NCBI RefSeq assembly: GCF_003033925.1 | Contig: NZ_CP028365.1 | Coordinates: 868,001 to 932,000 of the forward strand | Source of the DNA: Tannerella serpentiformis | GTDB lineage: Bacteria; Bacteroidota; Bacteroidia; Bacteroidales; Tannerellaceae | Direction of reading: 5' to 3' | DNA length: 64,000 bases | In this document: in pieces, positions 9,405 through 19,562 of the stretch | Numbering within the stretch: position 1 is the stretch's first letter | Layout of the letters: every line of letters starts with the position of its first letter | Notes under the pieces: generated by a model | Database searches by the model: none | The model's input: only the letters and a program-made list of their open reading frames with translations | Told to the model about the DNA's origin: nothing | Program-made: the position numbers and the translations under genes

Positions 9405-9980
9405 TTCGCTGTTCTAATTACTACAGGAGGGCCTTCCCTCCGTTATCCTCGGTGGACAAAGGAAACAGTTTTCGGGGGATTAACTATTGATGCCGACAAA
9501 AAGTGCTGATCGTGGGGCCATGAAGAGGAGATGATATGCCATGCAGGCAGTGGTTAAATGATCGTAAAACACACCAATCCAAGACTGGGCAGCTCAACGA
9601 TTTTGCTACTTAGGCGTTACATTTACAACGGGAAAGAGATTCCAAGCGTGGATTCATCACCTCCCACTAACGTCTAATTTCTTAAATTGTCAGAGCGATG
9701 AAAACATTATTCCCGAAGAATCCCACGTGGATTCTACACACACGTAACGGAGACATCGCAAAGAGTGACCCTGAAGCAGAAAAGAGGGATTACTACTGCG
9801 AGAGTCAGGAGCCCCGGGCGGAAGCGCCCGACGAACGGACGGTGACAGCGGTCCGTGGAGATAACCATGCAGGCGTAAAAAACAAGAGACAAAAGTTTAT
9901 CGCGTGCTACAACATGTTCTTTTAGCTACGGTCTATTCTGACCGTGGATGGTTCGTGGCAGCATCGATAGCCATTGCACG
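9405..9980. other. Gene-free spacer with hairpins, divergent promoter region
   Basis: The DUF349 gene and miaA diverge from here. I see no convincing coding region: a 75-codon reading frame at 9698-9925 has no ribosome site and no familiar motif. Several compact hairpins occur: GGAGGG/CCCTCC near 9427-9442, CGGGCG-GAAG-CGCCCG at 9815-9830, and ACGGTC/GACCGT near 9930-9947. A structured RNA is possible, but I could not match 6S RNA, SRP RNA, tmRNA or RNase P RNA by their core motifs. Confidence 0.35.
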
Positions 9981-10901
9981 ATGAAGGAGTACGAACTGAT
10001 CACTATTTTAGGGCCCACGGCTTGCGGCAAGACACATTTTGCTGCAGCGTGGGCCTTCCGTTTGCATACGGAGATCATCAGCGCCGATTCGCGGCAGGTC
10101 TACCGACGGATGGACATCGGTACGGGTAAGGATCTGGCCGACTATGTCGTCGAGGGGCAGCGGGTGGCTTGCCACCTTGTCGACATCTGTGAGCCGGGCA
10201 CACGCTACAATGTTTTTCGTTATCAGCACGACTTCTTCGACGTTTTTCGGCGGCTGCGAGAGGGCGGATTGGTGCCGATTCTCTGTGGCGGAACGGGGAT
10301 GTATATCGAGGCGGTGCTGAAGGGGTATCGCCTGTTGGATGTACCGCCAAACGAGGCGCTACGGGAGCGGCTGAAGGACGTGCCACTGGCTGAGCTGGAG
10401 CGGATCTTGGCGTCGTATAAGACGTTGCACAACAAGACGGACGTGGACAGTGCGCAGCGTGCCATCCGCGCGATCGAGATTGAGGAGTACTACCGTAGTC
10501 AGTCGCCGGAACGGACCGAGTTTGCGCCCATCAACAGCCTGATCATCGGGCTGGACATCGACCGAGAGCTGCGGCGTGAACGCATCTCGCGGCGGCTCGT
10601 TGCGCGGTTAGACGAGGGGCTTATCGATGAGGTGCGCGGGCTGCTGGACGAGGGGATCGCGGCGGAGGACTTGATATACTACGGGTTGGAGTATCGCTTC
10701 GTGACGGAGTACGTGACAGGCCTACGATCGCGCGAGGAAATGATCAGCGGGCTGGAGACGGCCATCCACCAGTTTGCCAAGCGGCAGATGACGTGGTTTC
10801 GCGGCATGGAACGGCGGGGATTCACGATCCATTGGATCGACGCCACGCTACCCGTGGAGGAGATGATCCAACGCGCCGAGGAGCTTATATATAAGGTATA
10901 G
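9981..10901 (+). CDS. miaA: tRNA dimethylallyltransferase
   Basis: A 306-residue enzyme that transfers a dimethylallyl group to A37 of tRNAs reading UNN codons. It shows the P-loop GPTACGKT (residues 11-18) and the MiaA signature DSRQVYRRMDIGTGK just after. The ATG at 9981 is preferred over the one at 9948 because the protein then begins MKEYELITILGPT, the family norm; the extra 11 residues are not conserved in type. Confidence 0.94.
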   Translation: MKEYELITILGPTACGKTHFAAAWAFRLHTEIISADSRQVYRRMDIGTGKDLADYVVEGQRVACHLVDICEPGTRYNVFRYQHDFFDVFRRLREGGLVPILCGGTGMYIEAVLKGYRLLDVPPNEALRERLKDVPLAELERILASYKTLHNKTDVDSAQRAIRAIEIEEYYRSQSPERTEFAPINSLIIGLDIDRELRRERISRRLVARLDEGLIDEVRGLLDEGIAAEDLIYYGLEYRFVTEYVTGLRSREEMISGLETAIHQFAKRQMTWFRGMERRGFTIHWIDATLPVEEMIQRAEELIYKV

Positions 10902-10979
10902 GGAATGGGGGGCGGGGAAGTCGGGCCCGGGGGACATGGATATGATTTTAGACAAACCATCAAACGAATGAGATAAACA

Positions 10980-11786
10980 ATGAACATCAATGATTTGACA
11001 AGCACAAAACAGTTCTTCCTGCTGGCCGGCCCGTGCGTGATTGAGGGCGAGGAGATGGCGCTGCGCATTGCGGAGCGTGTGGCGGAGATTACGGGCCGGC
11101 TGGGTATCCCGTATGTCTTCAAGGGGTCGTATCGCAAGGCGAATCGATCGCGTATTGATTCCTTCACGGGCATCGGTGACGAGCGGGCGCTCGGTATTCT
11201 CGGCAAGGTGCGCGAGCGGCTGGGCATCCCGACCGTGACCGATATTCACGAGACGCATGAGGCGACCTTGGCGGCGGAGTTTGTGGACGTGTTGCAAATC
11301 CCGGCCTTCCTCTGCCGGCAGACGGACCTGCTGATCGCGGCGGCGCATACGGGGCGGATCGTGAACATTAAAAAGGGGCAGTTTCTGGCGCCGGACGCGA
11401 TGCGTTTTGCGGCGCAAAAGGTGGTCGACGCGGGCAACCCGAACGTGATGCTGACGGAGCGCGGGACGACTTTTGGGTACACCGACCTTGTGGTCGACTT
11501 CCGCGGCATCCCACGCATGCAGGCCTTTGGTCACCCGGTGGTGACGGACATCACGCACTCGCTCCAGCAGCCGAACCTGGCGTCGGGTGTGGCGGGCGGA
11601 CTGCCAGAGCTGATCGAGACCATCGGGCGCGCGGCCGTGGCTGTGGGGACGGATGGGATCTTCCTTGAGACGCACCCGGACCCGGCCTCGGCGCTGTCGG
11701 ACGCGGCGAACATGCTCCCGCTCGACCGGCTGGAGGGACTGCTCACGCGGCTGGTGCGCATCCGCGAGGCGATCCTTGCGCAGTGA
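10980..11786 (+). CDS. kdsA: 3-deoxy-D-manno-octulosonate 8-phosphate synthase
   Basis: A 268-residue aldolase condensing phosphoenolpyruvate with arabinose 5-phosphate to Kdo-8-phosphate for the LPS inner core. Recognisable segments: LLAGPCVIEGEEMALRIAE near the N-terminus, FKGSYRKANRSR, and RGTTFGYTDLVVDFR. Length and ends are normal. It indicates that the cell makes a Kdo-containing LPS. It follows miaA on the same strand with a 78-base gap and is convergent with pnp. Confidence 0.96.
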   Translation: MNINDLTSTKQFFLLAGPCVIEGEEMALRIAERVAEITGRLGIPYVFKGSYRKANRSRIDSFTGIGDERALGILGKVRERLGIPTVTDIHETHEATLAAEFVDVLQIPAFLCRQTDLLIAAAHTGRIVNIKKGQFLAPDAMRFAAQKVVDAGNPNVMLTERGTTFGYTDLVVDFRGIPRMQAFGHPVVTDITHSLQQPNLASGVAGGLPELIETIGRAAVAVGTDGIFLETHPDPASALSDAANMLPLDRLEGLLTRLVRIREAILAQ

Positions 11787-11834
11787 GCGCTGCCTGATCC
11801 TGCCTGTCTGTTGCCTCAATATTTACCGGGCTCC

Positions 11835-12093
11835 GATTTACGGTAAATCAGCCCCAAGCAGGCTTGCATGGCCCGATATACAGTATATCAGCTTCAAACA
11901 GGCTTGCATGGCTCCGATATACAGTATATCAAGCCCAAACAGGCTTGCATAGCTCCGATATACAGTATATCAGCCCCGAGCAGGCTTGCATAGCTCCGAT
12001 ATACAGTATATCAGCCCCGAGCAGGCTTGCATAGCTTCGATATACAGTATATCAGCCCCGAGCAGGCTTGCATGGACCGATATACAGTATATC
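11835..12093. repeat. Seven-copy 41-bp array with 15-bp palindrome
   Basis: Seven units with palindromes starting at 11835, 11875, 11916, 11957, 11998, 12039 and 12079. Six carry the perfect palindrome GATATACAGTATATC; the first is a diverged GATTTACGGTAAATC. The rest of the unit reads roughly AGCCCCGAGCAGGCTTGCAT. It fills most of the spacer between the convergent kdsA and pnp genes. Confidence 0.95.
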
Positions 12094-12113
12094 AAGCGCC
12101 GTCGTCTCCCCCC

Positions 12114-12166
12114 AAAAAGAAGTCCCCCGAGCCATGGACCTACCATCCATGCCCGGGGGACTTTTT
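12114..12166. terminator. Bidirectional terminator between kdsA and pnp
   Basis: AAAAAGAAGTCCCCCG (from 12114) pairs with CCGGGGGACTTTTT (to 12166), with an inner CCATGGA/TCCATG extension. T runs follow on both strands. It serves the convergent kdsA and pnp genes. Confidence 0.92.
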
Positions 12167-12190
12167 CATGCGATCGACAGTCGGCGCGGC

Positions 12191-14374
12191 TTACCGACGA
12201 CCGCCGCCGTTGCCACCTTGGCGAGGCGGACGACTGCCACGGGCCGCAGGCTCCGTGTAGCCTTCGGGTTTCGGCATGAGCGCACGGCGCGAGAGCTTGA
12301 ACTTGCCCGTCTTCGGGTCGATGTCCACGAGCTTCACCACAACGCGGTCGCCCTCCTTGAGGCCGGCCTCTTCAACCGTCTCGAGGCGCTTCCAATCGAT
12401 CTCCGAGATGTGCAGCAGGCCGTCCTTGCCGGGCATGAACTCGACGAAGGCGCCGTAAGGCATGATGGACGAGATCTTGCCCTCGTACGTCTCACCGACC
12501 TCAGGCACAGCGACGATGGCGCGGATGGCGCGCAGGGCTGCGTCGATCGATTCCTTGTTCGTGGCGGCCACCTCGACGATGCCGACGTTGTCCACCTCGT
12601 CGATGGAGATCGTGGCGCCAGATTTCTCCTGAATGCCCTGGATAATCTTTCCGCCCGGGCCGATGACGGCGCCGATGAACTCCTTGCCGATGGTGAAGGT
12701 TTCGATGCGCGGAGCGTGCGGTTTAAGCTCGACACGCGGTTCGGGTTGCGCCTCGACGATCTTATTAAGGATGTGCAGGCGTCCCTCCTTGGCTTGTGCC
12801 AGGGCGCGCTCGAGGATCTCGTACGAGAGGCCGTCCACCTTGATGTCCATCTGTGTGGCAGTGATGCCGTCGCGCGTGCCGGTCACTTTGAAGTCCATGT
12901 CGCCCAGGTGATCCTCATCGCCGAGGATGTCGGAGAGGATGGCGTAGTTCGTTCCCTTGTTTTCGGAGATCAACCCCATGGCGATGCCCGACACCGGTTT
13001 GCGGATGGGTACGCCAGCATCCATCAGCGCCAGTGTGCCAGCGCAAACGGTGGCCATCGACGAGGAGCCGTTCGATTCGAGGATGTCAGATACGACGCGC
13101 AGCACATACGGGTAATCCTTCGGGATCATGCGCTTGAGGGCGCGGTGAGCCAAGTTGCCGTGACCGATCTCGCGACGGCCTACACCGCGCTGCGACTTGG
13201 CCTCGCCGGTGGAGAAGGGCGGGAAGTTGTAATGCAACAGGAAGCGGTCGCGACCCTGATTGAGCACATCGTCCACGATCTTCTCATCGCTCTTCGTGCC
13301 CAGCGTGACGGTCGTCAGCGACTGCGTCTCGCCGCGGGTGAAGACGGCCGATCCGTGCGGTCCCGGCAGGTAGTCCGGCTCGATCCATATGGGTCGGATG
13401 TCCGTCGTGCGACGGCCGTCGAGGCGCTTGCCTTCGTCAAGGATGGCGCGGCGCATGGCCTCTTTCTCCACGTCGTGATAGTAGCGATCGATGAGGGCTG
13501 CCTTTTCCTCCAGCTCTTCCTCGGTGTAGTTCGCCTTAAAGTCCTCCACGATCTTTTCGAAAGCCTCGGCACGCTCCTGCTTGCCCTGTCCGGAGACAGA
13601 GATGGCGTACGCCTTGGCGTAAAGCTCATCGTGCACCTTTTGGCGCAGCTCCTCGTCGTTCTCTTCGTGGCAATATTCACGCTTCACCGTCTTGCCGCAG
13701 GCAGCTTCGAGCTCCTTTTGCACCAGGCAGTGCTGCTTGATAGCTTCATGGGCCACGCGGATAGCCTCGAGCATTTCAGCCTCCTGCACCTCATCCATTT
13801 CGCCTTCCACCATCATAATGTTCTCGTACGTTGCACCCACCATGATGTCAATGTCAGCCTTCTCCAGCTGCTCAAAGGTGGGGTTGATGACAAACCGTCC
13901 GTCGATGCGTGCCACGCGCACCTCCGAGATCGGTCCGCCGAAGGGAATGTCGGAGACAGCCAGCGCCGACGATGCTGCCAGTCCAGCCAGTGCATCGGGC
14001 ATATCGATGCCGTCGGACGAGAGCAGGATGACGTTGACGTACACCTCCGCGTGATAATTGTCCGGGAAGAGGGGGCGCAGTACGCGGTCCACCAAGCGAG
14101 ACGTCAGAATCTCGTAGTCAGAGGGTTTACCCTCTCTGCGCGTAAAGCCACCGGGGAAGCGCCCGAAGGCTGCATATTTCTCTTTGTAGTCCACCTGAAG
14201 GGGCATGAAATCCGTGCCCGGCACCGCATCTTTCGCGGCACACACCGCAGCCAGCAACACCGTGTTGCCCATGCGTACGGTCACGGATCCATCGGCCTGC
14301 TTAGCCAATTTCCCCGTTTCGATGGTGATGCTTCGTCCGTCACCCAGATCAATCGTCTTTTGAATCACATTCAT
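12191..14374 (-). CDS. pnp: Polyribonucleotide nucleotidyltransferase (PNPase)
   Basis: A 727-residue phosphorolytic 3'-5' exoribonuclease. In order: RNase PH domain 1, the helical linker, RNase PH domain 2 (contains [20 protein letters not shown]), a KH domain with the [10 protein letters not shown] loop, and an S1 domain ([17 protein letters not shown]). The tail is Gly/Arg-rich. The ATG at 14374 gives the family start [16 protein letters not shown]; an upstream ATG at 14443 would add 23 unlikely residues. Confidence 0.97.
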   Translation of the reverse strand: MNVIQKTIDLGDGRSITIETGKLAKQADGSVTVRMGNTVLLAAVCAAKDAVPGTDFMPLQVDYKEKYAAFGRFPGGFTRREGKPSDYEILTSRLVDRVLRPLFPDNYHAEVYVNVILLSSDGIDMPDALAGLAASSALAVSDIPFGGPISEVRVARIDGRFVINPTFEQLEKADIDIMVGATYENIMMVEGEMDEVQEAEMLEAIRVAHEAIKQHCLVQKELEAACGKTVKREYCHEENDEELRQKVHDELYAKAYAISVSGQGKQERAEAFEKIVEDFKANYTEEELEEKAALIDRYYHDVEKEAMRRAILDEGKRLDGRRTTDIRPIWIEPDYLPGPHGSAVFTRGETQSLTTVTLGTKSDEKIVDDVLNQGRDRFLLHYNFPPFSTGEAKSQRGVGRREIGHGNLAHRALKRMIPKDYPYVLRVVSDILESNGSSSMATVCAGTLALMDAGVPIRKPVSGIAMGLISENKGTNYAILSDILGDEDHLGDMDFKVTGTRDGITATQMDIKVDGLSYEILERALAQAKEGRLHILNKIVEAQPEPRVELKPHAPRIETFTIGKEFIGAVIGPGGKIIQGIQEKSGATISIDEVDNVGIVEVAATNKESIDAALRAIRAIVAVPEVGETYEGKISSIMPYGAFVEFMPGKDGLLHISEIDWKRLETVEEAGLKEGDRVVVKLVDIDPKTGKFKLSRRALMPKPEGYTEPAARGSRPPRQGGNGGGRR

Positions 14375-14796
14375 CTTGTTCGTTCTTTTTACTATCTTAT
14401 TTACTTCAAAAAATTGCGCCAAATGTACACTCAAATCGTTCATCAGTGGCTTTCAAGGGATTTGCGAGGGAAGACGTTTGGGCGGGAGCGGAGTTTCGAC
14501 GAGTTATCGGATATACTAAAAGATCATGTCGTGAATGCCGAATATATCCGCCCGCACACTTACCTGCACACCTTCTCTCATCGTACTTCGCTCATTCGAG
14601 CCTCAAAGGAGCCTTAAGGTAGCCGTATGTTTTTCCGCTCGCACCTCCTTCCAACACACCCGTCAAGCTACCCACCGAACCTCCGCGGTCCCCGCTTCGG
14701 GGCGGTCACCCCTACTAAAGCGTCCTGCCGGATGAAGAGGCGATCGTGTACTCTCATCCGGCAGGACTCGGTTGTTCTCAGCGACAGGGCTGACGG
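14375..14796. other. Spacer between pnp and purL with one strong inverted repeat
   Basis: No gene is supported. A 13-14 bp perfect inverted repeat (TCCTGCCGGATGA and its complement, 14723-14767, loop about 18) lies just downstream of purL on its strand. It probably ends purL transcription, although the T run after it is short. Confidence 0.6.
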
Positions 14797-17700
14797 CTAA
14801 CGCCGCTTGCTCTCTACCCAGCGGCGGGCATTGACAAAGGCTTGCATCCAGGGCGCGACCTCGTCTTGACGACGGTCGGCGGGGTAATGGGCGCACTGCC
14901 AGGGGAAGATCGACCGCTCCGGATGGGGCATCATGGCTAGGTGACGGCCGTCGGCGGAGGTCAGCGCGGCAACGCCCCACTGTGAGCCGTTGGGATTGGC
15001 GGGGTAGCTGTCGTAACTGTAACGCGCCGCTATGCGGTAACGCGACTCCTCATAGGGGAAGTCGAAGCGGCCTTCACCGTGGGCGACCCATACGCCGATC
15101 CGAGCGCCGGAGAGCGAGCCTAACATGACGGAATCGTTCTGCGGAATGTCGAGCGTGACGAAGCTCGATTCAAACTTGTGTGAGCGGTTGTGGAGCAGGG
15201 CGTGACGTTCCGTATGGTCGGGGTAGAGGAGACCGAGGTGGGCCATGAGTTGGCAACCGTTGCAGACGCCGAGGCTGAGCGTGTCCGGGCGGTCGTAGAA
15301 GCGGTTGATGGCAGAGCAAGCGCGGTCGTTATGGAGTATGCCTGCCGCCCAGCCCTTGGCGGATCCGAGGACGTCGGAGTTGGAAAAACCGCCGCAGAAG
15401 ACGGCAAAATCGATGTCGTCGAGTGTCTCGCGGCCCGTGGCGAGGTCGGTCAGGTGGACGTCCTTCACGTCGAACCCGGCCAGATAGAGGGCGTAGGCCA
15501 TCTCGCGCTCGCCGTTCGTGCCTTTATCGCGGAGGATGGCCGCACGGACGCCGCTCCGTTCGGTGCGGGCGGTGGAGAGTCCGAGGCTGGCGGTCGATCC
15601 GACGAATGTGTCAGGGATACGGAAACGCAGCGGCTGCATCTTATACTGTTCGTAACGGGTAGCTGCGCACTCCTCGCCGCTCTGAAGACGGTCGAGCAGG
15701 TAGGAGGAGCGATACCAGACGTCTCGCATATAATCGATACCGAAGTGGTAATCGGCGCCGTCCTTCGTGATGAGCAGGTGACGCTCGTCAGTCGGACGGG
15801 CCACGCGATAGAACCGCACGCCGGCCTCGCGAAGGATCGCCTCCAGACGGTCGTCTGCGGGCACTTGCAAGAGTACGGCGGGGTTTTCGGAGAAGAGGAT
15901 CTTGACCAGATCCGGGTCGGGGATGGCGTCCAGATCGACCTCGAGGCCGCCGTCAACGTTAGCGAAACACATCTCCAGTAGGGCGACCAGCATGCCGCCG
16001 GCCGATACGTCGTGACCAGCCTGCACCAAACCCGACCCGACGGCCGTCTGCACGGCCCCGAAGGCTCGGCGGAAATAGTCCGTATCCAAAACGTCCGGCA
16101 CCTCCGACCCCACGCTACCGAGTGATTGCGCGAAGGCCGACCCGCCCAGCCTTAGCTCGCAGCCTGAGAAATCCACATAATAGACGGCCGTCGCTGGGTC
16201 GTTCGATAGTACGGGGGAGATGATCCGATGGATGTCACTCACCTCGGCGGCTGCGGAGATGATGACCGTACCCGGCGCCAGTACCTTCTCCTCACCATAC
16301 TTCTGAGTCATCGAGAGCGAATCCTTGCCGGTCGGGATGTTGATACCGAGGGCACAAGCGAAGTCAGATGCGGCTTCAACAGCATGATAGAGACGTGCGT
16401 CCTCGCCAGGGTTGCGGCAGGGCCACATCCAGTTGGCGCTCAGGGAGACGCTACGTAGGCCGTCGGCCAGGTGGGCAAAGACGATGTTGGTCAGCGCTTC
16501 GGCAATAGCCAGCCGCGAGCCAGCTGCGGGGTCGACGAGGGCGGCTTGCGGGGCGTGACCGATGGAGGTGGCCATGCCGTGCCTTCCGTGGAAGTCGAGT
16601 GCGACGGCACCCAGATCGCTCAGCGGTAGCTGTAACTCGCCCACACACTGCTGTCGGGCCACGCGACCCGTGACGCTCCGGTCTGCTTTGTTCGTCAGCC
16701 AGTCCTTGCAGGCTACAGCTTCCATCTGTAAAACGTTCTCCAGATAGGTATGCAGTTCGGATAACCGATAGGTCAGGGCGGGGAACGAGGGCTGGAGGTT
16801 GCTGTCCTCCATGATGGTGCGCGGAGGATTGCCGAACATATCTTCCAAGCGGAGGTCGATCGGGCAGGTGCCGTTGCGCTGAGCAAAGACAAACCGCATG
16901 TCGCCCGTAGTCTCGCCCACCACATACATCGGTGCGCGCTCCCGTTCGGCGATGCGCCGCACGCGGGCGGTATCCTCATCCTTAATCAACAAGCCCATGC
17001 GCTCCTGGCTCTCGTTGCCAATTATCTCGCGGGCGGAGAGGGTCGGATCGCCGACAGGTAGGCTATCCATGTCGATTCGCCCACCGGTGGCCTCCACCAG
17101 TTCCGAAAGACAGTTCAGATGACCTCCTGCGCCGTGGTCGTGGATCGATACGATGGGGTTGTCATCCGATTCGGCCAGAGCCCGTATCACGTTTGCAGCA
17201 CGCTTCTGCATTTCCGGATTGGCTCGCTGCACGGCATTCAGCTCAATACCAGAGGCGTAGCGACCCGTGTCAACCGACGAAACGGCCCCGCCACCCATAC
17301 CAATGCGGTAATTGTCTCCGCCTAACACGACCACTTTTTCACCTGCCTCGGGCTGCCCCTTCAGGGCGTCGCGCCGATTAGCGAAGCCCATGCCGCCGGC
17401 CAGCATGATAACCTTGTCGTAGGCGTAACTGCGACCGTCCGGCGCTTTGTATTCAAACGTCAGCAAGGAGCCACAGATGAGCGGTTGGCCGAACTTGTTA
17501 CCAAAGTCAGAGGCACCGTTGGAGGCCTTGACTAAGATCTGCGCGGGCGTTTGGTAGAGCCACGAGCGCGGGTCCAAGACGCGCTCCCAAGCGCGATCGG
17601 GGTCGGTGCGCGGGTAGGCTGTCATGTAGACGGCTGTACCGGCCAGTGGCAGCGAGGCGCGGCCGCCTCCAAGACGGTCGCGGATCTCCCCCCCGGTGCC

Positions 17701-18486
17701 GGTAGCGGCTCCGTTGAAGGGTTCGACCGTAGTGGGGAAGTTGTGCGTTTCGGCTTTCAGCGCCAGCACGGTAGGGATGGGCCGCGTGACAAAGAAATCA
17801 GGCCCGTCAGCCGAAGCGGGGGCGAACTGCTCTACCGTCGGCCCGGCGTTAAAGGCCACGTTGTCCTTGTAGGCCGAGACGAGACCGTTCGGGTTGACGG
17901 ACGACGTGCGCTTGATCATTGCAAAGAGGCTATCGGGTTGCTCAACCCCGTCGATGACGAACTTGCCTCCGAAGATCTTGTGGCGGCAGTGCTCAGAGTT
18001 GACCTGCGAAAAACCGAACACTTCGCTGTCGGTCAGCTTGCGCCCCAGTCGGTGGCTCAAGTCGTTCAGGTAACGCACCTCGTCGTCGCTGAGGGCCAGA
18101 CCTTCGCGGCGATTGTAGTCCGCGATGTCGTCGATATAGACGATGGGTTCGGGCTGCCGATCGGTGGTGAAGAGGCGTTGGTCGAGCCGGTCGTAGAGGC
18201 GTTGTAGCATGGGGTCGCAGTCGGCCTGATCGGTAGCGGGCAGGTATTCCTCGATGCGCGAGATGCCCTTGAGACCCATGTTTTGGGTGATCTCCACGGC
18301 GTTGGTGCTCCACGGGGTGATCATTTCGCGGCGAGGCCCGACGAATCGGCCTTCGATTTCGGGAGAGTCTACGGCAGCTGCCTGGCCAAAGAGCCAGCTG
18401 AGTGGGGCGCGTTCATCCTCGGTCAGGGCGTGGTCTACTTCAACGGCATAGACCGTTCCGGCGGGTAGGTGGAAGAATTGGATCAT
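14797..18486 (-). CDS. purL: Phosphoribosylformylglycinamidine synthase (single chain)
   Basis: A 1229-residue large-type FGAM synthase, converting FGAR, glutamine and ATP to FGAM in purine synthesis. The N-terminal linker and two AIR-synthase-like halves are visible (AATGTGGEIRDRLGGGR, the ammonia/ATP region, and HDVSAGGMLVALLEMCFANVDG). The C-terminal glutamine amidotransferase has the nucleophile motif GVCNGCQLMAHLG and the HPERS histidine near the end. The single-chain form replaces the separate PurS/PurQ/PurL of other bacteria. It is not in an obvious pur operon here. Confidence 0.97.
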   Translation of the reverse strand: MIQFFHLPAGTVYAVEVDHALTEDERAPLSWLFGQAAAVDSPEIEGRFVGPRREMITPWSTNAVEITQNMGLKGISRIEEYLPATDQADCDPMLQRLYDRLDQRLFTTDRQPEPIVYIDDIADYNRREGLALSDDEVRYLNDLSHRLGRKLTDSEVFGFSQVNSEHCRHKIFGGKFVIDGVEQPDSLFAMIKRTSSVNPNGLVSAYKDNVAFNAGPTVEQFAPASADGPDFFVTRPIPTVLALKAETHNFPTTVEPFNGAATGTGGEIRDRLGGGRASLPLAGTAVYMTAYPRTDPDRAWERVLDPRSWLYQTPAQILVKASNGASDFGNKFGQPLICGSLLTFEYKAPDGRSYAYDKVIMLAGGMGFANRRDALKGQPEAGEKVVVLGGDNYRIGMGGGAVSSVDTGRYASGIELNAVQRANPEMQKRAANVIRALAESDDNPIVSIHDHGAGGHLNCLSELVEATGGRIDMDSLPVGDPTLSAREIIGNESQERMGLLIKDEDTARVRRIAERERAPMYVVGETTGDMRFVFAQRNGTCPIDLRLEDMFGNPPRTIMEDSNLQPSFPALTYRLSELHTYLENVLQMEAVACKDWLTNKADRSVTGRVARQQCVGELQLPLSDLGAVALDFHGRHGMATSIGHAPQAALVDPAAGSRLAIAEALTNIVFAHLADGLRSVSLSANWMWPCRNPGEDARLYHAVEAASDFACALGINIPTGKDSLSMTQKYGEEKVLAPGTVIISAAAEVSDIHRIISPVLSNDPATAVYYVDFSGCELRLGGSAFAQSLGSVGSEVPDVLDTDYFRRAFGAVQTAVGSGLVQAGHDVSAGGMLVALLEMCFANVDGGLEVDLDAIPDPDLVKILFSENPAVLLQVPADDRLEAILREAGVRFYRVARPTDERHLLITKDGADYHFGIDYMRDVWYRSSYLLDRLQSGEECAATRYEQYKMQPLRFRIPDTFVGSTASLGLSTARTERSGVRAAILRDKGTNGEREMAYALYLAGFDVKDVHLTDLATGRETLDDIDFAVFCGGFSNSDVLGSAKGWAAGILHNDRACSAINRFYDRPDTLSLGVCNGCQLMAHLGLLYPDHTERHALLHNRSHKFESSFVTLDIPQNDSVMLGSLSGARIGVWVAHGEGRFDFPYEESRYRIAARYSYDSYPANPNGSQWGVAALTSADGRHLAMMPHPERSIFPWQCAHYPADRRQDEVAPWMQAFVNARRWVESKRR

Positions 18487-18569
18487 TTGTAGTTACGAGT
18501 GGTTAGGGGTAGGGAGTGCCGGGAGTCATCAGCCATCGGGGCGCCGCGCTACCACCGTTTAACGATGCG

Positions 18570-18577
18570 CAAAAATA
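18570..18577 (-). promoter_or_regulatory. -7 box for purL
   Basis: On the minus strand TATTTTTG fits TAnnTTTG, 84 bases before the purL ATG. No -33 element was found. Confidence 0.3.
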
Positions 18578-18842
18578 CAGGTTCTTGCCGTGGGGTGTAC
18601 TCACGCGGGGGTCCAAAATATATATCTGTATGCTGAACCCTAAACCTATGGCGGTTCAACACTCCTATCCCGCGGCCGTCCCCTGCGGGGCCGTTTGTGG
18701 GGCGTATGCTGTTGCGGCCCTACGCCGGGTACACGCATCACATCAAAATCCGGATCGGTTACGTGAATCCCCCAAACGTATCGCTTCCCAATCCGGGTTG
18801 GTTACGTGAACCCGCGGCGGCCTCAGGGCGAGGCGATTTTGC

Positions 18843-18850
18843 TACCTTTG
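18843..18850 (+). promoter_or_regulatory. -7 box for the LysE-type gene
   Basis: TACCTTTG fits the Bacteroidetes -7 consensus and lies 83 bases before the start codon. No -33 element was found at the usual spacing. Confidence 0.4.
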
Positions 18851-18932
18851 CAACCATCATGCGCAGACAGTCCACAATGACCCTACGATTTGCCCAACCC
18901 CTGACTCCTCACACTTCCTTTGACGCAACAAG

Positions 18933-19562
18933 ATGATGGTGGATTTACTGGAACTCTTTCGCACGGGGATGATTATAGGCATACTGGTGTCGGCTCCGAT
19001 GGGCCCCATCGGCATGCTCTGCATCCAGCGCACCCTCTCCGAAGGTCGTTGGCACGGCTTTGTAAGCGGACTCGGGGCGGCCCTCTCTGACGTGATCTAT
19101 GCCGCCGTGACAGCCCTCTCGATGGGATTGGTGGTCAACTTTGTCGAGGCACACCAGAAGCCGCTCGAGGTATTTGGCAGTTTGGTACTCGGCGCCTTTG
19201 GTTACTACATTTTCCAGGCCAATCCCGTCAAACGTTTACGCAAGAACAGCGCCTCGCGCCTCTCCTTGGTGCAAGATTTTATCTCAGCCTTTCTGCTCAC
19301 CCTGAGCAATGTACTGATTGTATTCCTATATATCGGCCTCTTCGCCCGGTTCTCCTTCGTCTTTTCGGCCAGCGTCTGGGACGTGCCCATTGGTCTGACC
19401 GGTATTGCCGCCGGAGCCGTCCTGTGGTGGCTGTTGATCACCTACCTCGTGTCGCGCCTCCGCCGATGGTTCAACATTCGCAGTATCCGCATACTGAACC
19501 GCATCGTAGGCTCCGCCATCATCCTCCTCTCCATCCTCGGGCTCGTCTACGCCTTCGCCTAA
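18933..19562 (+). CDS. LysE/RhtB family exporter
   Basis: A 209-residue membrane protein with about six hydrophobic segments. The N-terminal stretch GMIIGILVSAPMGPIGMLCIQRTL carries the LysE signature of a proline-glycine loop after the first helix, and LGAALSDVIYA follows. The family exports amino acids or related small solutes; the substrate is unknown. A second ATG at 18936 could also be the start. A repeat field begins directly after the stop. Confidence 0.85.
   Translation: MMVDLLELFRTGMIIGILVSAPMGPIGMLCIQRTLSEGRWHGFVSGLGAALSDVIYAAVTALSMGLVVNFVEAHQKPLEVFGSLVLGAFGYYIFQANPVKRLRKNSASRLSLVQDFISAFLLTLSNVLIVFLYIGLFARFSFVFSASVWDVPIGLTGIAAGAVLWWLLITYLVSRLRRWFNIRSIRILNRIVGSAIILLSILGLVYAFA

Larger units (their letters stand above)
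18487..18932. other. Divergent spacer with one dispersed repeat copy
   Basis: purL and the LysE-type gene diverge from here. A TATTTTTG box for purL lies at 18570-18577 (minus) and TACCTTTG for the exporter at 18843-18850. Around 18680-18830 there is a degenerate copy of the GTGGGGCGTAT...CCCTAC module found in the larger repeat fields, plus a repeated GGTTACGTGAA(T/C)CC (about 18760 and 18800). No gene is supported. Confidence 0.5.

Noticed and set aside
9698-9925. 75-codon reading frame before miaA
   Set aside because: No ribosome site, no recognisable motif, and a hairpin with GC-rich stem runs through it.
12068-14617. 849-codon plus-strand frame opposite pnp
   Set aside because: It is the antisense shadow of a clear PNPase gene, common in GC-rich sequence.
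14535-14735. Short frame in the pnp-purL spacer
   Set aside because: No similarity or start signal; the spacer is better explained by a terminator-like inverted repeat.
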